DNA of 64,000 nucleotides from Xiphydria camelus. Lineage: Eukaryota; Arthropoda; Insecta; Hymenoptera; Xiphydriidae. Shown here in pieces: positions 23,792-36,110 of this stretch. The stretch lies in contig OY783192.1 in assembly GCA_963678675.1 (NCBI GenBank), positions 4,722,001 to 4,786,000 on the forward strand, in the 5' to 3' direction. Each line of letters opens with the position of its first letter. Position 1 is the first letter of the stretch. The notes below the pieces were generated by a model, which made no database searches, was not told the origin of the DNA, and was given only the letters and a program-made list of their open reading frames with translations. A program made the position numbers and the translations under genes.

Positions 23792-24142
23792 AACATGTCC
23801 TGACGGACTGATTCATCAATGCCGAGCCGATATCGCTGAAGAATTACATGAAATTTGGGCAGTAAGTTCTTTTATGACGTAAGCACTCACTAAGAATTTT
23901 ACGAAATTCTTCCCCTAAGGTGGTAAAATAGGGGATGTACATTTTTATGGAAATCTGTCATTTTTGAAGTTAACTTCATGAAAATTAGTATTTGGCCTTT
24001 CGGTTAGAAATTAAGAAAGACGTGTTTCAGGATTTTTGGAAATTTATCCCTTAAGGGAGTTGAATAGAGAATGAAAATTTATATGGGAATTTCCGTTCAT
24101 TTCGAAATCTACGCGGACAAAGTCGCGAGCGAAAAGCTAATG
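23792..24142 (+). mobile_element. Helitron-like non-autonomous element J, copy 1
   Basis: It shares with copies 2 and 3 the order: CTGATTCATCAATGCCGAGC, ATTACATGAAATTTGG, GGTAAAATAGGGGATG, GTTAGAAATTAAGAAAGACG, then AAAGTCGCGAGCGAAAAGCT as the 3' end. The ending GCGAGCGAAAAGCTAAT resembles the CTRR-type 3' termini of insect Helitrons. No TIRs and no replicase/helicase frame. Assignment to Helitrons is by analogy only. Confidence 0.55.
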
Positions 24143-24151
24143 TATAATATA

Positions 24152-24632
24152 TGTATGTAGAGTTCATTAAAACCGGTGAGATTGATCTTTTTGTAAATAA
24201 TTATCAACGGAACTTCAAATCTCCCCGCAAGCTTGCGACGCGGTTGGCTATGCGACTTTTTTCCAGTGCACTCTATCAGATGACCCAGAATACACTCGAG
24301 GAAGATGGATTATGCAGTCGCAGGAGCGGCTATATGCGTTGAAGGACCTTTGACTGCAGAGATTGGAGCACAGCTGCCCCTACGGTCAGGCAACCCATCT
24401 TACTCCGCTGTATATTCCAGGACACCTGCTGTACCCTTTTCATCGGATATAGGTGGCTTGACGGGGAGACGAGAATATGCGTTCTGGAGGATGTTCGTAT
24501 TATTTGGAAAAGCACTGCAGCCGTAGCGATAGCGGGAATATCCATTCTGAGAAACCGCGTGCAGGGCAGAGCACTTTTCCGTATAAGCTAGAATGTGACA
24601 TATCGAATGACTGGCGGAAAGAAATATGTATG
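24152..24632. other. No gene seen
   Basis: Overlapping 63-73-codon frames on both strands (24151-24545). The sequence looks unique; no splice or promoter context was found. Confidence 0.4.
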
Positions 24633-25080
24633 TACACCGAGAAAAATGACAAAACGCATCTGGTTAAACGAATTTATTTATTCTAAAAAAAAATACTACA
24701 TTGAGAAAGAGTTTATTTATAGGTAATAAGTATACACATACATGATTATGGTGAAAGAAATTTCTTTCGGCCAAGCAAATATTCGTTAGCTATTACTCTA
24801 TTTCTGTTTCACTGGAAGAGACATTCTAATAATTAACATATATCTATTTGGTCAAACAAAATATTTCTTTCGCCATAATCAAGCATACATTTATTAATTA
24901 CAAATAAGCTCTCCTCTCAGTGTAGTGAGTTGAACCAAATATTTAGTTATTCTAACTACTCATCTAATTATTCCAACCAAAAAATAAACAGTTTAACCAA
25001 ATAGATGAAGATTCGTACTTCGGTTTGGCTGTGGTCTCCAGGATTTTTATTAAAATTTACCAGGTTATTTTTTTCAATAT
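24633..25080. mobile_element. Family B element, copy 2, split by a 228-bp element
   Basis: The left end TACACCGAGAAAAATGAC is followed by AAACGCATCTGGTTAAACG. After the insertion B resumes with GTGAGTTGAACCAAATATTTAG and ends with CCAGGTTATTTTTTTCAATA. Copy 4 (57231-57473) gives the uninterrupted order. Confidence 0.75.
24697..24924. mobile_element. TIR element nested in B copy 2, 228 bp
   Basis: TACATTGAGAAAGAGTTTAT at the left faces its complement, CTCTCCTCTCAGTGTA, at the right. The arms continue inward through ACATGATTATGG/CCATAATCAAGC and GAAATTTCTTTC. Flanking TAs suit a TA target. The interior is AT-rich with no open frame. Confidence 0.7.
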
Positions 25081-27174
25081 GAGTCTTTTGCACACGAATA
25101 TGTACATTAAATCTAAATTTTCCCAGGAATATTTTTGACAGAAAAAATATCTCTCAATAAATTTCGCTCCGAATCACGCTCGTACTTCGTACAGAGTAAT
25201 TTCCAAATAATTCACTTACTCCCATCTCATTGTACACGGCATACAAGACGGCGTATTTGCGACAGTACGAGATCCGTTACCAGGCAGACAGTAATAAATA
25301 TGCAATGTCTCTCGCGATATATACGAAATGCGTAACGCAGCCTCCCTGTGCCTCCGCTTTTCCGTCGAACGCGAAAAGCTCAGGAAAGAAGAGGCATTCC
25401 ACGCGTGCCGATCGCTCATCCGGAAGTAGAGTTTGACGGGTGGACGAAGCGCGCGCACCCGCTCGAATTGTATACCGACGTATCGCAAGTAATATTGCAC
25501 GTAGCGCGATGCGTCAAGCGGGCGTAAGCGACAAGTCACGGCTGAGGGGGGGGGGGGGGAGAGAAGGATGTCACGTCACGAACATAACTCAAGGGAAAAT
25601 CTTACCCGGAATCCCAACACGCACCCTTTTCTCGCGCCCCGCGCAGGGACGAAGTATGTGTACGTACGAGGGATCGCCGATGGTAGTTTATGAAGGTTGC
25701 CTCTGAAATGTCTCGAGAAAGGGTGCTCAACTTCCGGACGCGCTCGACGGAAGGCTCCAATTTCCTTCGTTTTTCTCCTTCATCCCCGTTCGAATGAGAC
25801 GCTTCGTCTGATTGCGCTCCTTCCGCAGTAGAGAAATTTCACCTCGATATTCTTCGATCGATCTAACGCCGAGCGTGGTTTCGCTCGAGCGGGAAACCGT
25901 GCGGATTCTCTTGCAGTTGCGTATATCCTGTGTATCCGTATAAAAGCAATTTTGCGACGCACATTCGCCGATAACGACGTTGGTCCCTTATCGTCCAGTC
26001 AGACGCAACCGCCTCCGGGGACAGGGAGGATCCAGCGTTGTCTCACAACGAGCGGGGGTTGCACGATTTAACCGTCATTCCTACAGGGGAAGGTATCAGT
26101 CGCGCTCGTGCACGTAATCGCGGCTGGCAGAAACGCATTAGACCGCGCGCGACTCGACTCTTATCTCTCGACGAGCGCGATCGCTCTGCCGCCAATTCCG
26201 CGGCAGTGCCTCCACCGTTGGCACTGCGTCAGCCATCGAAACCATCAGAAGCAATACGGCCAGCGGTAATTTTAATGGTATCATTAGCGAAGATCAATGG
26301 GATCAAAGCCGCCCCTATAATATGGCTATGGATCATTTTCGAATTTTGTTAATATAAAGACGGAGGATGGAAAAAGTTCTCGTTATTTCAAACGAGCTTC
26401 GTCTCAATTTCATTCGTGCAAAATATGGTATAAAAGCTTCGTTCCTTTGTAGAAAACGCTATTAATTCTCGTTGAAAAGAAATACTGCAACTTTTTGAAT
26501 GAATTTTAGAACAACTTGCAATAAATATTTAACTATAACCCCATTGACTGAAGAAATATGAACATTGCTCAATTTATTTTCTCGATTAAAATTGAAAGAT
26601 TACAACTTAAAAAATACCTTTGCCTTCTATAAGCTGCTACGATACTGCGCTAAGTAGTAATACGATGTATACGAGTACGTGATTTTTGAGAGAATGGAGT
26701 TCAAAAGAGAAGTATACCTATTGTACTAGACTTTTCGCTATAAACTATAGAGAGAATAAATATTATTGGCCTATTGCTCAAAGCAGTGGAAAAAATAGAG
26801 TGCAGCGTGAAATATTAAATATTCTTATGTAAATGACATCTTTGAAGAATTTCTTCATGCAAAATGGAGACCAGTTTACGGTACATTGGAGACGTGCAAT
26901 CGTAAGAGAGATCCTGACCCACGTCGAACGGACAGAGACATTCGCGAGGAGCGATCTGACCGTCATTACCCCGCCCTCCCCTAGATCCTTAATTTATTAA
27001 AGATTTTTTCCACTAGTCGTTCCTTTTCATCCCATTCAATAATTTGAATTACATTCAAATACGTCCGGCTAACTAGAACGTGCCCTGCCATTGGAACAGT
27101 TACCTTAGACGATATGCCTAGTCTCATAGTCTATACGAGCCACGCGAGTGCGAGTGACAACGGCAACTCTGATG
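25081..27174. other. No gene supported; CpG-rich block with a G14 run
   Basis: A pure G run of 14 lies at 25546-25559. A TATAAAAG occurs at 25939 with CATTC about 24 bp downstream, a weak core-promoter resemblance. The following 104-codon plus frame (26038-26352) has no support. The rest is unique and AT-rich from 26350 on. Confidence 0.35.
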
Positions 27175-27370
27175 CTCTTTTTGTCATTAGACGGAAATCC
27201 GAGGTTTTTTCAGACTGTGTTTAATTAGGTCTTAGTACGAGGTATGATGGGAGGACGAGGCTCACCGAAGGTGAAGGTGAACCTCGTCCCCTCACCATGC
27301 CTCGTGCTACGACCTATATAGACACAGTCTTAAAAATCAGAGGATTTCAGCCGAATGACATAACGTTTTT
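27175..27370. repeat. Palindromic fold-back element, ~190 bp
   Basis: The left arm GTCATTAGACGGAAATCCGA and the GACTGTGT...AGGTCTTAGTACGAGG tract face complements in the right arm, with a GACGAGGCTCACCG-type centre. A single arm of the same family occurs at 50241-50287. Confidence 0.7.
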
Positions 27371-28426
27371 TCTCACGAATGCCCATTTCTCAAAATAAAA
27401 CAAACAGAAGTATACACGGCTCATTTCACGTTGCGTTTATCAGTTTGGAAAAAGTACCCACTTCGGACTAACAATAAGCAATCTTTTAACAGTCTGCGGA
27501 CTTCCGGTCGGTGTCACACGGGAAAAACGCCATCTTACGGTCTAAAAATAGGCTGGAAAAGGCCTCGAAATGGGCATGAGTGAGGAAAATAAAGATTAAT
27601 ATCTAGCTATTCACTTATGCATCTGCTTGAGATATCACACACATTTAAGGAATCATCTTATGAAGATGGAATTTTCCCGAATGTCTTTTCGTCGTACTCA
27701 ACGGACCTTTCTCCCCCTCCCCGTTTCTCTCTCACTTCCTCTCTGCATCTTATTTTCCGGATCGTTAAAATTCCAGTGCCTCGGTTTTGACGTGCAAAGT
27801 AAACAAGGGGATATGCGGGCGCTCTCACGGGGAAACGCCTGATTTCCATGCGGGAAATGTAAATATCCTTGCGCAATCTCACACACACGCACATGCTCTC
27901 TCGCCCTTCGACAGCATTAACGTTCTCTCGTGTAGGTTAAAAAAATGAAAACATGTATATATACTATGACCGTACTTGTAACTATGCCACCACAGGTGTA
28001 TACGACACGTGTGTATTATAGACGCGTGCAATCCAGCCACGATCTCTTTTTCAGCGGGTTTGTCTACAGCCCCTTTTGTAAGCTTCGACCTGGCGTTGGT
28101 AACGCAGCGAACCATGATCTGTTTATAATAAAAATAAGCCACGTGGAAGGAGAGAGAAATCGTCCGTTTTATTCGGAATAAATTTTCCTACCAGACGGTA
28201 TTCTCTTCAAAAGCTTTATACTCCTGCGCATGGTTTGTTCTCATGACATCGGGTAGATATGTATATCACGGGGAATCTAATTGAATTCTTTCTCCTACCT
28301 CTCCCTACTTTCACAACACTTCATCTCAACGCCCCACGCTAACTCTTCCTCGTCGGAACAACTTTGCAAACGGTTAATTGTAGATGGAGACTTTTTCATA
28401 AATACGTATAGGTAGGATCACATCTT
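27371..28426. other. No gene seen
   Basis: Unique sequence with a short CA/CT-rich patch near 27885. Frames up to 87 codons overlap on both strands, with no exon signals. Confidence 0.45.
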
Positions 28427-28673
28427 TATATCGATACCTGAAAGCAACAGTGAGATAAAACCGATTTCGAGCTATGTCCAACGTAAGATAAAATCGGCCT
28501 TTATACAATGCAATACTGAGATGTCCCGGCAAAAATATTGAAATAAACATTTAATTTAAATATTTTTGCCGAAATATCTCAGTTTTGCATTGTCTAAAGG
28601 CCGGTTTTAGCTTTCGTTTGACATAGCTCGAAATCGGTTTTATCTCACTGTTGCTTTCAGGTATCGATATATG
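28427..28673. mobile_element. Palindromic fold-back element, ~247 bp
   Basis: It begins TATATCGATACCTGAAAGCA and ends with the exact complement (GCTTTCAGGTATCGATATA). The arms of about 110 bp pair through AACAGTGAGATAAAACCGAT and CGGCAAAAATATT around a TTTAATTTAAA-like centre. No open frame. Confidence 0.75.
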
Positions 28674-31520
28674 ATTTCGCGATATATGAAGTCGTTAAGA
28701 TTTAGGTACGTCTTCTCTCTCGTTAACTCTGCCGATCATAAAATAGGTGAAGAAATGTACAGCAGAGCCAAAATTGAAGGAAAGAAAAGAACGAGAAATC
28801 GACGTATCCTACTCGAGTGACGGATTGGAAACGGATCGGATATATTGCGAGGTTCCGTATTACAATATTAAATTTATGATCAGATTCGGATTCAATTCTG
28901 ATCTGTAGAACTGTGTTACGTTGAAATAAATTGTAACTGACCAATATTATACTGCTCAGATCACTAGGATTTCATTCTCGTCAGAAGCTTCGATGCAAAG
29001 CTGATTGGATTCGCATCAGGTGTATCTCATTGTCAGTTGGAATCCCAGATCACATTCTTGTCTGATGATTCGGATAGCATTTTGGTCAGAAATCCCGCTT
29101 CGAAAGAATTCGGATCATAACACCATGTTTTACTACGATATCCATATCCGATCCAGATTACAAATCGCGTTACATTTCAGATCTGATTCTGATCAGACAT
29201 CCGGATCAGATTCTTATCTGAAGTCCGCGAAATCTGTTCGAAATCTGATTCGGAGATCTGATGAAAATTTTTACTCGAATAAAGGAAATCACGTAACTTG
29301 AAGCTGGAGATAAAAATACGTATCTCTTGGTATGAGTTATGTTTTTCAATTGTTTTATTTGAGATACGTGTTTTTTAACCGCAGTACTGAGTTACACGCC
29401 TTCATGAATACGTAACTACTAATCGTACAATAAATTACTTATGGGTCGGACCAGCGCTTTACGCGTGATAAACTCTTCAGGTTGAGTTACGGCAGAAGAA
29501 AATATGCATGGGTTACACAACTGCAATCCAATTACACGTCATGTACTTATTTAATTTAAAACTCGGCGCAGCGCCGGTCCGCTTCGAGTCGCCAGGAATT
29601 TTTTCATAATCCACTTCATAATTCAATTTTAACGAAATTACTCGACTTTGCCGTACATGACGGGAAATTAAATTTTACTGTCGTTTTCGCGCGCCGCGAC
29701 GATTTCGAGTGCCACCGTACCGTATAACGCGAATCGTCGAGCTGGATGCTTGTTATGGAGTCGCGCCCGACGACCCTGTACGAGGCAGAATCGGCGAGGA
29801 GCGCGAGAGAACGTCCCCGAAGGGCGGGGGGTACAAGGACGCGACTGTGTTTACGACAGCGCGCAGTCATTTTTCGATAACGACCGATAAAGTTTAGTCC
29901 AATTCCTTGCGCAATGAACTGCCCCGAGGAGGCCAACGCTGTAAGCGAGGTCGCATTCGCGAGACTGCAAAAGTCACGAGGCGTCCTCGAGTTCCCCGCG
30001 TGAGTACCTATCGCGCTACCCGAGAAGAAGCCCGGGAAGAGCAACGGGAGAGACTTCGTGGACCCGCTGAAAGAAGCTGCGTCCATCGAAAGTAATCCAA
30101 TAACACGAGAAAACGAGACCCGATGGGAATACACGTGCATCCCCCGATCGCCTTTGCAGCGGCGGACGAGTCGAACTTCCTGGCAACTTCCTCCCGACCC
30201 TCCCCCAATGAGGAATATAGATCGCGGGGAGAGAAAACCCGCGCGCCCCGGATCCAGGCTTTATCTGCAGACGTAAAATGTAGATTTTGTCTCTCCCTGC
30301 AGTTCGAGAAGGTAAGCCGGGCGTAAAATCGTCGGGTAGAAGTCGTTTGGCCGCACTTGCTCCCGCAATTATACCGTAGGAAAGATAAAAGGGCGGTGCT
30401 CCTTTCCGACGACCTAACGGGAGAGATCGATAGCACCTCTCCCACACTTCTGTAATACGAACGTGCAATAGCGGCTGCCGCTCCGCCCCGCCGGCGCATC
30501 GTGTCCGACACGGTCCATTCTGGACCGTCAAAGCTGCTGACTTCGACCAGTCGTTCTGTTTATTCGGTAGCGCCGTCCGCGATTCGTTTTCCTCTCTCTC
30601 GGAGCCCTACAATAACTTTGCGACTCGGGAAACCACTTAATGGAGAACACTTTCCTCGCGGTGTGGATTTCTTTCGCTGCTCGTGCGTCGCGTTTCTACG
30701 GTTCGAGTGGTGAAAACCATCGCCTCGAGAAGGACAGGAAGAAACATCAGTGACTACATTTGTACGAGTATCGTCGTTTCAGAAGGCACGACGGATACGA
30801 GGAAACCTGATTTTATGTGGATACTGTCCTTATGTCCTAATGTAGCTCTCCTTATATTAAAACCAAAATGTTGCTACGGCAGTAAGTTTCTTGTTATATG
30901 TATAATAGCAGGATTTATTTTTCCGTATAGGTATATATTATTACAATTACGACGCGATCTCTCTCTCTCTCTCTCGCTTTTACGAAAATTATACACCGTT
31001 AATTACCTCTCACTCAATGTCGCCTAAACATTTTTTGCGCGGTTAAAAAATAAAAAATCACACGTAACCTTTTACAGTAGCAACCAACCATATATATATT
31101 CGAGAAGTAACATAAAAAAGCGAGACATTCGTGACGTGACAAACGGATAACCACAATTTCGTAAAGTGTATACTCGTATGGTGTAACGATCGAAATGATT
31201 TATTAATATCCCATGCATATATACAAAATAAATTCAGTGGATCATGTGACACCGGCACCGAATAGCAGATTTTCAAGCTGACCAGACTCACTCGTTACCG
31301 GACCAACCCCAGTCCGAGCGGACAAACGTTTCGTATCGGTAGATGTAACGTACCTGAAAAAGAAAAAGAAAAATCGTTGAACAATCGAATTTCACCTTCG
31401 ACCAACGGCGGTTTATCAAATATTGCTACACTATCGATTTAGCGTGGAATCACACATATTTACACCTACATCATAAATAGCAATTGACATAGCGTTCGAA
31501 CATATGCGAACACAGCACGT
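28674..31520. other. No gene supported; TCAGAT-rich stretch then CpG-rich block
   Basis: 28850-29290 is enriched for TCAGATTC/GATCAGA-like words, a degenerate short-period repeat. 29600-30720 is CpG-rich with long overlapping frames on both strands (167-174 codons, minus), all Arg/Ser-rich and unfamiliar. A (TC)n run lies at about 30958-30975. No exon could be supported. Confidence 0.35.
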
Positions 31521-32666
31521 GTTTACGGAAAAAAAAAATTAGCAATAATATGCTAGACGAACAATGAAATATTGCTCCTCCTCAACCAGCGGCATTTATT
31601 GCTATACTAAAATGTGTAACATTGCGAAATGTAAAAGCGACATACTATTGCTAAGTATTGTAATAATATATATTGTTCTAAGATATCGAAGTAATATATG
31701 ATTGTTAAGCACTGGAGCAATGAGGTATTGCAACGTGTTGAAGCAATATTTTATTGTTGAGCGCTGGAGCAAGGAAGTTTGACTTCCTTGCTCTCAATTA
31801 TTAAAAAATGTTAAATCAATATAGTATTGGTAAGCATAGCAACGATTAATTATTGCCAAGTCTCTGAGCAATACGTAATTATTAATATTAATCTACAAAA
31901 AAGTATCGTTAATACTTTCAACGATATTCGTTGAGACGAGTTAGTTACGAGACACGAAAGTCACTCAGACTTTTTAAAATGAAACGCGCTATTTTTATTC
32001 TTACTAAAGTTATAGATCTTTGCGGGACTAATAAAAATGGTATAAAGTGTAATGCCCGTCTGTTCAACCGTTTGCGAGACATTGTTGTTATTTCTATAAT
32101 ACAATATTTCTTATCCAAATGTATATTGCAGTTGTTAAAGTAATTATATTGCTATAACATGTGAGCAATATATCATTGATCGATTGACGATAATTTTCTT
32201 GTTTGGGGATTGCAGAATAGCTATAACCTTTCACAGCAATAATATGTTCTTTCGTACAGCAATATCACAGTGCTTTGATAATAATTATTATTGCTGTCAG
32301 TGCTATAATAGTTTGCAATATTTTTATCGTTCGGCTAATGATAAATTCTTGTTCGGGAATTGGAGTAGGTATATAGCAATAATGATTTAGCGATAATATA
32401 TTTTTTCATATAGCAATGTATCAGTGCTGCGATGGCAATCACAATTGCTGTGTTAGTGCAATAAATATTTCTGCAATATTTCTATTATTTGGTCAACGAT
32501 AGTCTCTTGTTCTGGTAATAGTATAGCAATAACGATTTAGCAATAATATTTTTTTTTCATATTGCAATATGTCAGTGCTCCGACAGCAATCACAATTACC
32601 GCTAGTGCGATAATATTTCTGCAATATTTTTCTAGTCGATTCGACGATACTTTTTTTTTTCCGTGT
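31521..32666. mobile_element. TIR element L, ~1.15 kb, AGCAAT-rich
   Basis: The ends are TTTACGGAAAAAAAAAATTA and its partner TTTTTTTTTTTCCGTGT. AGCAATA/TATTGC motifs fill the whole interval at irregular spacing. The right half is a three-unit tandem array (see the separate entry). Small frames inside are AT-rich noise. Confidence 0.6.
32160..32640. repeat. Three degenerate ~150-156-bp tandem units inside L
   Basis: TAGCTATA at 32218 and TAGCAATA at 32374 and 32524 start equivalent units. Each continues with AATAATAT, a TTTCATAT-like run, CAGTGCT, a CAATCACAATT-like block, TTTGCAATATTT or TCTGCAATATTT, and CTTGTTC(G/T)GG. Divergence is substantial. Confidence 0.6.
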
Positions 32667-32936
32667 TCGCGTTACCAAACCTATTCTCCCCGTTGCTGCA
32701 GGTACTAGTTGAGCCAGCCATTTCACGTGTCGCCGGGAAATTGGCGGAATACTCTAACAGCAGCGTGGCACGCGGGACGTATTCGGTACAGCGTGACTCG
32801 CACGATACGCGAACTCGCGTATGGGTGCCCCCTACAGCGCTCGTGTAAACGGAAACGCTCTGTAAAAGGCGCCGCTCCACCTGTGCGTCTCGGGGGTAAA
32901 ATTTTAAAACGATCCGCGCCGTGGAAGCCACGGGGT

Positions 32937-32976
<40 letters not shown>

Positions 32977-35272
32977 TACCTACTTTGGTTAAATCACCGC
33001 TAGACTCCCCCAGAGGGAAGTTCACCCTAATCTCCGAATAAAACTTGCAGGGACTCTTGCTCGCGAATGCGAAGAAAGTGGGGATGCAGACGCGGTAACT
33101 GGAGAACGCAGAGGCGCGAGATCATTAATTCCCACGTAACAACCGTCGTTACACGGTCACCCATAGTCGCGCTGTTTATTCGGTGCTACCTTTGTACCGG
33201 GTTCGCGCGCTGAATACAAAGCCCCGGCGCCATACGCCGCACCGGAAATCATCGAGTCCGCGACCAGCTCCGAACTCCGCGGCTCGTCGCACGCCCCTGT
33301 GTGACCCATTACCGGGCGTCACCACTGAATGCAGAGCAGGACTGCGCGAGCGAGGCGAACGCATCGGGGCGATCAATTTTCACGAGAGCAATGATCCCGG
33401 CGATGAAACCGATTTGAGGGAACGACGCCCGCGTGGAAAGAGAAAAGAGAGATTCCGGCCGTCGAAAGTGCGCGCGAGGGGGAGAACTCGGCAGCGCGAG
33501 CAGCGGAGGTAAAGCGCGCGGGTTTACATACATCGTGCGAATAAGAAACGAAATTTGTCGACGGTCAAACGTGCTTTCGATACGACGCGAGATAAGACGA
33601 CCGCTCGGAAGAGACACGCGCGAAAGGGGCGAAAATATTTTTCCACCCCGACGCTCGACTCTCGATACGTAAATCACGGCCGGGGGGAGGAGTAATAAAT
33701 TCGTTGGCTAATGTTGTTTACCCGCTGATGAAAAGAGTTCCCCGGCGCGATTCGCCCTCTCGTTGGGACCGTTAAAAGCATACGCAAAACACGCATCGGC
33801 GGAAAAACAGAGCGAAATATTATTTGTTAACGCACCGCGAGAGAGGGGAGGCGCACTCGCGAGGCGTGTGAGAGAGCACGACGTGGGACCCTCTGAGACC
33901 TCTCTAAAAGCTCCTCGCCCGCCCCGTCCGCCGTATCTCACTCCTGCTCTCACTCGTCTCCTCCCTCCCCCCCTGCTTCTCGGCCATTAATCACTACTCG
34001 CTACCCGACTTGATCCGCGGTGCGATATCGTGGTAGCAGGACGACCGAAGGAGTGGCTGTGTTCGGCGACCTCTTCCCCGCGACGCGTTTACCGGTGGAA
34101 CGCGAATTCGCACATCCCGGCGCTCTCGAGCGCAATTAATACGGCCGGTACAGGCGATGGAGTCTCGATTCGATCATCGGATGACAATTCGGGGACAATT
34201 CATCGTCGCGCGGTAGGCAAGCGGTGACGATGACGGCCGAAACTTCGAGAGGAAGAGCGTCGCGAGGCCGTGGTGTAAACGATTTACGATACCGCGATCG
34301 CGAGCAGTAGATCAGCTCTGGAGATTACCGCGCGAGAGAGGTGGATATCGAGGAGTCTTAATCGATATATCGCCGCGGGACGAAAGCTACAGACATTTCA
34401 ATCGTGTGTCAGCGATTCGACCGGGGATCGATTTTCGAACGACCTCCAATTATGCGCGAACCCGTAAACCGACGATTAGCGAGTCCGTGTATAGTACGAC
34501 CGATGGCATTGCGAAACCTCTCGTCGATCGTACCACGGTACAAAGGAGCGTCGGGTGTTCGGTGACGACAATTGGGAATTGCAGCGGACAATTGATTCCG
34601 CGTGGCCCTGCAGACGCCCTTCTCATTTAACCCCGCGAAGCTCTCCCATAGATCTGACGGAGCGCGGTAACTCCGGTTTAGCGCGAAAGTCGGCGCGGCC
34701 GCGCGACGACAATCTACTAATGGGGACCGAGGAAGAACTCGTTATTTATCGCGGCCGACGCGCTGATTGGGCGACAGCGCGTAAATAACTTTCTCCGCTG
34801 CGCGACGGGTGTACGCGAATTGTAGATCCCCCAGAGGGACATTGGTTTTATTTCCGCGCGTCTCTCATTCGAATGCGTCCGGAGGAATTTTTTAAATATT
34901 CAAAAGCGCCGCGTCGACCGTCACGATGGCATCGCGAGTTCCGAGAGGCACCTGCGGTGAAAATCGATGAATCTTCCTGAAAGCGGAAGGGGAGGAGAAT
35001 CGAGCCTGCGGGATTATCCGGGCGAAGAATGAGGGGAATATTGGAAAATGGGGCCATAACAAACCCCCATAATTTTCAAAGCCCGAAATCTAATGCGGGC
35101 GTATCAATCTTGGCATCGGCGGAACGATCCTTTCGCGCGTACGCGGGCGACTGTCCTTGGCATGCAGCGGTGATAAGAGGAGAAGGTTTCGTAATCGCGG
35201 AATTTTGTAAAAGGCGGTGGGCTTCGAAGAAATACTGAAACGCTTATATGCCGATCGTCTCGCATGGCTGTA
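32667..35272. other. No gene supported; CpG-rich block with an AG microsatellite
   Basis: A pure (AG)17 occupies 32941-32974. 32700-34850 is strongly CpG-rich with many overlapping Arg/Ser/Pro-rich frames (up to 122 codons). None has matched splice signals or a known domain. It could be a promoter or 5'-UTR region of a gene outside the readable parts. Confidence 0.35.
32941..32974. repeat. AG dinucleotide microsatellite, 17 units
   Basis: Pure AG repeat directly after CGGGGTAGGG. Confidence 0.95.
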
Positions 35273-36110
35273 CGAGGAAAAAAGAAATGGAGTAAGTATT
35301 TAGTAATATTTCACATAGCAGATTGAAGTTGTGTTCTCGCGAGTGACTTGGTACAGAGTAGGTACCGCTGTACATTGTAAATACTCATCTTTCATATATA
35401 CTTGTATGTAATGCATTAGTTATACTATTGGCTGTGGACCACCTTGAATGTTGCTAAGAATGTGGAATTAAATTTTATTTGATATACACGGAAAATAAAT
35501 AAATCGTAACATTTACAAAGTTTGTGGTAAAATTCGGGACAAAGCCAATTTATTGTTTCGATGACTATGATTTTAATAAAAATTACAGCAAACGCTTGCA
35601 ACTTCTACAAGTTTTACTATATTTTGAAGACGGATAAACATTGACATCATACTGAACGACTCATAGGGAAAGGAAGTAAGGAGAGGGAGGTACTTTCGGC
35701 CCGAGTACCGGGGCAGTGAGGGATGAGAAGTCCACGGGTCCACTACTACGTCATTCTTAATTAATACTCGTCTCCTTAATATTCATCGAACTCAGTGTAA
35801 CATTAACATTCACTTTTATACTTTTAAAAATATTGTATTGTTCTTTAGTGATTAATTATATGCTCTGTGAAAGACTAAATAGTTAACAAATAGTGTTTTA
35901 CTAGTTTTATACCTCCTACAAAGTTCTACTAAAATTGTAGTAATCATAACTAGAAATTGGCCTTGTCCCGGAATTTACCAGAAAATTTTTTTTCATGCCT
36001 ATAATATAGTAGCAGTTATAATTTACAACTGTACTCTGTGCTATGTCGCTCCCGAGAACAACTTACATACACGTATTCCTCCATTATACTTTTCCTTTTT
36101 TATCACGATA
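35273..36110. mobile_element. Old TIR element (62.3-kb family) carrying nested element M
   Basis: The left side has TATTTCACATAGCAGATTGA and GTTCTCGCGAGTGACTTGG. The right side has CTATGTCGCTCCCGAGAAC and AACTTACATACACG, its imperfect complement. The same arms form the element at 62312-62676. Element M lies between the arms. The outer ends are eroded, so the limits are approximate. Confidence 0.5.
35485..35998. mobile_element. TIR element M, ~514 bp
   Basis: TACACGGAAAATAAATAAAT and the inner block GGTAAAATTCGGGACAAAGC face CTTGTCCCGGAATTTACC and a T-rich end finishing TTTCATG. The arms match for about 100 bp with many differences. No open frame of note. Confidence 0.6.

Noticed and set aside
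25939..25966. TATAAAAG plus CATTC as a core promoter
   Set aside because: Spacing is slightly short, there is no downstream element, and no following gene could be supported.
29616..30531. Three overlapping 167-174-codon minus frames
   Set aside because: They overlap in different frames in CpG-rich DNA and resemble no family; chance is the simplest explanation.
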